Of a DNA stretch of 6,453 nt, positions 5,367 to 6,453 are shown one piece after another. The DNA is from Candidatus Peregrinibacteria bacterium. Lineage in GTDB: Bacteria > Patescibacteria > Gracilibacteria > UM-FILTER-43-11. Below the pieces are notes generated by a model. It was not told where the DNA came from. It saw only the letters and a program-made list of their open reading frames with translations, and searched no databases. The stretch's first letter is position 1, and every line of letters starts with the position of its first letter. The position numbers and the translations under genes were made by a program. Where the stretch lies: assembly GCA_030620215.1 (NCBI GenBank), contig JAUXFE010000037.1, positions 1-6,453 on the forward strand, read 5' to 3'.

Positions 5367-5376
5367 CTTAAACAAA

Positions 5377-5400
5377 GCTGAATTCAAGAAACTAGCGCAA
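5377..5400. repeat. Left terminal inverted repeat of the IS30-family element
   Basis: Begins GCTGAATTCAA; the inner part conserves CTA (5392-5394) and CGCAA (5396-5400) relative to the right repeat, 19 of 24 positions in all. It lies upstream of the transposase ATG at 5428, between that gene and the divergent promoter at 5338-5366. Confidence 0.75.
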
Positions 5401-5427
5401 AAGTATTGGTCGGGATAATATCCAACC

Positions 5428-6444
5428 ATGAAAAAAACTTATACTCGCCTTGCCTTAACTGAGCGAGAAGAAATCAGTAAAGGAATATATGCACGGGAAA
5501 AATTATCTCAAATAGCCAAAAGATTAAAAAGGCATCCCAGTACAATAACCAGAGAAATTGCCAGACAGGTAAAGAAAAGAAAATGGTGTTATTCTGCTGT
5601 AAAAGGTAATGGTATAGCTAAAGAGAATAGGAAGAAAACAGGTAGAAATAAAAAGCTGGAAGTAAATCCTCAGCTTTTGTTGTATATTCAGGATAGGCTG
5701 AGGCAAGAATGGTCTCCTGAGGAAATTTCCAACAGGCTAAAGCTTGAATATCCTAATGCTACGAATATGAGAATATCTCATGAATCTATTTATCAATACT
5801 TGTATTGTCTGCCTAGAGGAGAGCTTAAAAAAGAGCTTATGAGAGGTCTTAGAAGGGAGAGAAAACAAAGGCTTTCACGTTTTGCTCTTCATTCAAGGCG
5901 TACAGGAATAACTGACATAATAAGTATTTCCGAAAGACCCAAGGAAACTGAAGGAAGAACTATTCCGGGTCATTGGGAAGGCGATCTGATAATAGGAAAA
6001 AACACTCAAAGTGCTCTTGGAACGTTAGTAGAAAGAACCACAAGACTTACACTACTGGTTCCGCTCAAAAAGAAAGATGCCATGTCTGTACGAATTGCAT
6101 TCGCTAAAGCTTTCAAAAGAATACCAAAAAAAATGGTAAAAAGTTTAACTTATGATCGTGGACTTGAAATGGCTGAACATAAGCTATTCACCAAGGAAAC
6201 AAAGATACAAGTTTACTTTGCAGATCCTTATTCTCCGTGGCAAAGGGGTACTAATGAAAATACCAACGGACTCATTAGACAGTATTTTCCCAAGGGAACA
6301 GATTTCAGGGAGGTAACCCCTGCATCAATACGGTTAGCAGAGAACAGGCTTAATGATAGACCGCGAAAGGCTTTGAAATATCGCACTCCGTCTGAAAAGT
6401 TTTATCAACTAACAACTGGTCAAGAAATTGCGTTAGAAGTTTGA
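5428..6444 (+). CDS. IS30-family DDE transposase
   Basis: This is a full-length 338-aa transposase that cuts and joins the ends of its own IS. The N-terminal region carries a helix-turn-helix typical of the family: LTEREEISKGIYAREKLSQI leading into KRLKRHPSTITREIAR (31-46), used for end recognition. A second DNA-binding region follows (about 93-127: EWSPEEISNRL and ISHESIYQYLY). The integrase-like catalytic core begins at PGHWEGDLIIG with Asp186, then Asp243 in TYDRGLEMAEH, and Glu277 in PWQRGTNENTNGLIR. The Asp243-Glu277 gap of 33 residues gives the DD(33)E signature of IS30. The C-terminus LNDRPRKALKYRTPSE (308-323) is diagnostic. No frameshift or internal stop is present, so it is likely active. 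A GATAAT at 5414-5419 may be its -10, leaving almost no leader; no Shine-Dalgarno is visible. The stop codon falls inside the right terminal repeat. Confidence 0.96.
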   Translation: MKKTYTRLALTEREEISKGIYAREKLSQIAKRLKRHPSTITREIARQVKKRKWCYSAVKGNGIAKENRKKTGRNKKLEVNPQLLLYIQDRLRQEWSPEEISNRLKLEYPNATNMRISHESIYQYLYCLPRGELKKELMRGLRRERKQRLSRFALHSRRTGITDIISISERPKETEGRTIPGHWEGDLIIGKNTQSALGTLVERTTRLTLLVPLKKKDAMSVRIAFAKAFKRIPKKMVKSLTYDRGLEMAEHKLFTKETKIQVYFADPYSPWQRGTNENTNGLIRQYFPKGTDFREVTPASIRLAENRLNDRPRKALKYRTPSEKFYQLTTGQEIALEV

Positions 6445-6451
6445 ATTCAGC
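6428..6451. repeat. Right terminal inverted repeat of the IS30-family element
   Basis: Its outer part, TTGAATTCAGC (6441-6451), is the exact complement of the left end. The repeat contains the last five codons of the transposase and its TGA (6442-6444), so coding and end-recognition functions share these bases. The window stops 2 bp beyond it. Confidence 0.75.
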
Positions 6452-6453
6452 AA

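Larger units (their letters stand above)
5377..6451 (+). mobile_element. IS30-family insertion sequence, apparently complete (about 1.07 kb)
   Basis: A single intact transposase gene is enclosed by imperfect terminal inverted repeats. The outer 11 bp are identical (GCTGAATTCAA at 5377-5387 and its complement at 6441-6451), and 19 of 24 positions match in full. Size and organisation fit the IS30 family, which mobilises through circular or tandem intermediates and makes very short target duplications. AA flanks both ends (5375-5376 and 6452-6453), compatible with a 2-bp duplication, but uninformative in AT-rich DNA. The true outer edge on the right cannot be confirmed because the window ends 2 bp further on. 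Confidence 0.8.

Noticed and set aside
5524..5706. 60-codon - strand frame inside the transposase
   Set aside because: Antisense to the transposase DNA-binding region, with no initiation signals.

Overview
The window is AT-rich and gene-dense, with standard bacterial stop codons (TGA, TAA and TAG each end at least one gene) and mostly weak or absent Shine-Dalgarno sequences. The VirB4-like ATPase tail ending in a proline-rich acidic extension resembles proteins common in Patescibacteria/CPR genomes. I infer a bacterium of that kind, but this is not proven by the window. No rRNA, tRNA, CRISPR array or replication origin was seen.

Region 1 (1-740, + strand): the C-terminal ATPase domain of a VirB4/TraE-like type IV secretion or conjugation ATPase, open at the left window edge. 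It is broken by an in-frame TAG at 375-377, and strong homologous-looking sequence continues in the same frame to 665. A near-perfect 21-nt inverted repeat (656-676 / 717-737) spans its natural stop.

Region 2 (749-4371, + strand): a tight four-gene operon behind an extended -10 promoter. It encodes archease, the RNA ligase RtcB (4-bp ATGA overlap), a polytopic membrane protein of the putative 10-TM heavy-metal exporter type (7-nt gap), and the 2',3'-cyclic phosphodiesterase ThpR/LigT (12-nt gap). Two RNA end-processing activities and the ligase's activator flank a probable metal transporter, and RtcB is a Mn2+/GTP enzyme. The operon ends at a strong, probably bidirectional terminator (4327-4371).

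Region 3 (4422-5366, - strand): first, a 43-residue protein with nine cysteines (4422-4553) and its own extended -10 promoter, convergent with the operon. Then a two-gene unit of unrecognised proteins (142 and 63 aa) read from a good sigma70-type promoter at 5338-5366. That promoter moves the start of the first gene inward to 5313.

Region 4 (5377-6451): an apparently complete IS30-family insertion sequence with an intact 338-aa DDE transposase and 24-bp imperfect terminal inverted repeats. The right repeat overlaps the transposase stop and lies 2 bp from the window edge. The left end sits only 10 bp outside the -35 box of the unknown two-gene unit.

The most interesting points are the RNA-repair operon with an embedded metal exporter, the unannotated Cys-rich microprotein, the internal amber codon in the VirB4-like gene, and the unknown two-gene cassette beside the IS.
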